DNA of 64,000 nt from Rachycentron canadum. Its lineage: Eukaryota > Chordata > Actinopteri > Carangiformes > Rachycentridae. Position numbers and translations under genes: made by a program. Below the pieces are notes generated by a model, which was not told the origin of the DNA, searched no databases, and worked only from the letters and a program-made list of their open reading frames with translations. The stretch is taken from contig CM076654.1 in assembly GCA_038496675.1 (NCBI GenBank), forward strand, positions 6,702,454 to 6,766,453, read 5' to 3'. Within the stretch, counting starts at the first letter, position 1. Each line of letters begins with the position of its first letter. Positions 62,801 through 64,000 of this stretch are shown in pieces.

Positions 62801-64000
62801 TGGGAGCTCACTATCCCAAAGATTTGGACAAACGAGAAACATAAGATATTCGTGCAGAGAATGTTCATTTAGAAGTCACTCGATGTCAACCATTGCGCGG
62901 CACTTGCGCATTGCTCATTCCCGGACTGTGAAAGAAGATGGCTCGGTCCCAAATGTCATCACCAGCCAGGAGCTAAGTGCAAACAGGCATGTAGAGGACC
63001 ACAATGAAATGCCTGAGTCATTTGACACCCACCAAGTGCCTCTTGAATTTGACAAGTCACCTGATTCATCTCATGAAGCAACAAAATTGCCAACATTATT
63101 CAGGTGCCATTATTGCCCTGCAGAGTTTCAAACCAAGCGTGGTTTTAAAATTCACTGTGGAATGAAACACCAAGACGCTGTAACTGAAAAAATAGATGAA
63201 CAGCAAGTCCGAATCCAAACCCGTGTGCATGTCTTTAAGTGTCCGCATTGTACCTATGTCAATACCAACTATCAAGGAGTTCTCACTCACTGCCAGATGA
63301 GGCATCCCACCTTTGTAGCCAGGGCAGACAGTCTTCATGTGGATAAAACAGATTTCTTGGGCTTTGATGAGAGCTTGAAAAGAGAGGGTCCTGGTGACAG
63401 ATTTCGCGGGTACATGTGCCAAACCTGCCCCCAAATCTATGCAACACTGGAGATGCTGAAAAAGCACTGTGAAAACGACCATAACGAGGCCGTGCTAAAC
63501 GCCGTTACAGACACGCTCAAACCAGCTCCTCAACCCTCAGCCGTCGGCAAGATACAAAAATCAAACACTCGCAACAGCCATGGATCTGTTTCCAAGCCTT
63601 CTTTTGTACGCAAAAACATATACGCAGTGGTTAGGTGCCAGCATTGTAGTTACAAGTGCAGCACAAAAATTGGACTCATTCAGCACTTGCATGTTCACCA
63701 CAGGAATGCATCTGTTCCAAAGGTTAAGGATTGTGAATACAAGTGTGTCCTATGTTCAAGATCCTATTTCAGGAAAAAACGCCTGGGAAGCCATTATATT
63801 ACTAAACATGGAAAGGACGCCTACTCAAAATACTATGCAAGAATTAGCCAACCGGTCCCAGAGAATTCAGCACTTGTGTCTCCTGACTGCCCTTTAACCC
63901 AGCAACCAAAAACGACTTCTGAAGTACTTGCATCTAGCACAGTGGCACAATCAAAACACAACAAAATATTAGTCTACAGGTGTCCACAGTGTCCCTACAT
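59814..64000 (+). CDS. znf462-like: ZNF462-family C2H2 zinc-finger protein (partial, runs off the window)
   Basis: One large exon (from 59,785) is open from ATG 59,814 to the window end, at least 1395 codons; the 3' end lies outside. It has about 17 C2H2 fingers plus one cut at the edge, separated by long Ser/Lys-rich linkers. The first is at residues 18-39 (CSQC...HLNKVH); later ones include CKHCDYSDVGIRCLSTHYKN, GYHCDLCVFSHKTAAAVYNH, FKCPHCTYVNTNYQGVLTHC and VRCQHCSYKCSTKIGLIQHL. Their order and linker phrases (DHPYIRY...YIQDP, AGYHC) follow human ZNF462, a chromatin-associated nuclear factor, finger by finger. One finger-like unit (about residues 76-97) lacks a canonical final His. The human N-terminal finger (MEVLQCDGC) is absent. 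It could be the znf462 orthologue or a diverged teleost paralogue. Confidence 0.85.
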   Translation, partial: MTLNQSVTEESRIKSFHCSQCTLIFKSKVYLFEHLNKVHNLDVNTALTEAGLKHNEGSKATTGDKSSNLGNDLLCHHCDFKACSQDVLNEHKQCCNNKLEDQKRLGNLTVSEEQETKINVISANQHKEVAETKESSSVKSTSKSKCTLDTSKDLKTYKRTLQTITKYFAEASGSQDKPSVKSAENPVLESTKGTLILQESPSSSSPNSSGVFKVTAKSMIDISNKGSGLFLLKDHLLVTDLAPTPNVEEQFKEATPNKAVKRTDSENSESCPAKKAKSSKRKTQPPEKATANTQQPSSNADFSFEISEDEEEKMPNLLNGDTESPKVYFCKHCDYSDVGIRCLSTHYKNDHPYIRYNVAYIQDPNNQAATFRCLECPVEFLTVTDLKRHYTENHPGAPKVFTKQAHELCLVFKCFVCPFTTNVLKPLKEHYKEKHPKHNLDNSLFYCRYSATRSQEESSQLNTCVKAHSPERSDRLSTQNEAVENSSSPLHPTSKGTDVVLYRCNNCKFSHKSVVVVHVHYQKSHPQEAITIDKIKQSAHDTSHVTSQIMPEKSVTVAENSRRTSQRAKNKTELLLKKNSFNLKHAPDASETHLESPKPEEVKTAEDRSKTKTPPTKCPSSPIKMFYCKICSYSSTNIRSVAAHHNVKHAVHGLTDTEEITLYSTEVQKKLRREAETSANTTADSKSSKQVVCSEKKYQQGGDDVEDASMKRASPFLHAENLFYCQKCNYGNATVRGILKHQTVVHQLANTSYECILGHTTLIRDEIQKSKSNTKESISATHLPLPLMNEGDENMFFCHLCNYRHRVLIAVLNHCFKRHREFQVKSKQINQYTSVVRKQAQNSHLKTNQEGNHASLGIQGNKDKKTTKVSVSPSSSVKQTQRKLKCHKCSFSSQYVNILRRHMWKSHRTNPSTSQVLKSCFKLGMLDAGYHCDLCVFSHKTAAAVYNHYQEQHPERKITLDHVSTRLHVGADPPRLHEKTHKTKYTHGISGGDGADGSSLSQRFGQTRNIRYSCRECSFRSHSMSTIARHLRIAHSRTVKEDGSVPNVITSQELSANRHVEDHNEMPESFDTHQVPLEFDKSPDSSHEATKLPTLFRCHYCPAEFQTKRGFKIHCGMKHQDAVTEKIDEQQVRIQTRVHVFKCPHCTYVNTNYQGVLTHCQMRHPTFVARADSLHVDKTDFLGFDESLKREGPGDRFRGYMCQTCPQIYATLEMLKKHCENDHNEAVLNAVTDTLKPAPQPSAVGKIQKSNTRNSHGSVSKPSFVRKNIYAVVRCQHCSYKCSTKIGLIQHLHVHHRNASVPKVKDCEYKCVLCSRSYFRKKRLGSHYITKHGKDAYSKYYARISQPVPENSALVSPDCPLTQQPKTTSEVLASSTVAQSKHNKILVYRCPQCPY

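Overview
The window looks like nuclear DNA from a teleost fish, most likely a spiny-rayed (percomorph) species. The genes are vertebrate genes cut into many short GT-AG exons. The encoded proteins are clearly animal (JAK2, GLDC, MBOAT4/GOAT, COQ2, a ZNF462-type zinc-finger protein and an SLC16 transporter). The repeats are the kinds seen in fish genomes: L2/CR1 and L1 relics, Tc1/mariner relics, a tRNA-derived SINE, and many microsatellites and homopolymer runs. No prokaryotic genes, CRISPR arrays or viral genomes were seen. Exon boundaries were read by eye from splice sites, reading-frame continuity and remembered human orthologue sequence; no alignment was run.

Layout. (1) 1-22.8 kb, plus strand: jak2. 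A possible 5' UTR exon tail lies at the left edge, then 23 coding exons run from 2301 to 21650 and encode about 1114 aa. Introns 8 and 9 carry repeats, including a decayed L2/CR1-type retrotransposon with an esterase and an endonuclease. (2) 22.8-26 kb: intergenic, repeat-rich. (3) 25,976-28,966, plus strand: a four-exon SLC16 (monocarboxylate-transporter family) gene of 428 aa. (4) 31,909-47,762, minus strand: gldc, the P-protein of the mitochondrial glycine cleavage system, 25 exons and 1030 aa, converging on the SLC16 gene. (5) 47.8-49.7 kb: the gldc promoter side and an L1-like reverse-transcriptase fossil. (6) 49,748-51,923, plus strand: mboat4 (ghrelin O-acyltransferase), three exons and 438 aa. 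Its first coding exon is short and was recovered here from the sequence. (7) 54,118-57,822, minus strand: coq2 (ubiquinone prenyltransferase), seven coding exons and 390 aa, plus an upstream non-coding exon. (8) 59.15 kb to the right edge, plus strand: a divergently transcribed C2H2 zinc-finger gene, collinear with ZNF462 and open to the window end (at least 1395 codons).

The genes do not form an operon or pathway. gldc and coq2 are both mitochondrial metabolic enzymes, mboat4 is a membrane acyltransferase that modifies ghrelin, and jak2 is a cytokine-receptor kinase. jak2, gldc and ZNF462 lie on human chromosome 9, whereas mboat4 and coq2 lie elsewhere in human, so the block mixes a conserved group with lineage-specific neighbours. 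I found no convincing new multi-gene system. The most useful observations are the mboat4 first exon, a SINE that appears to supply mboat4's poly(A) signal, the diverged ZNF462 relative with its divergent promoter, a perfect 24-bp inverted repeat in the 5' part of jak2, and several fossil transposons with recognisable domains.
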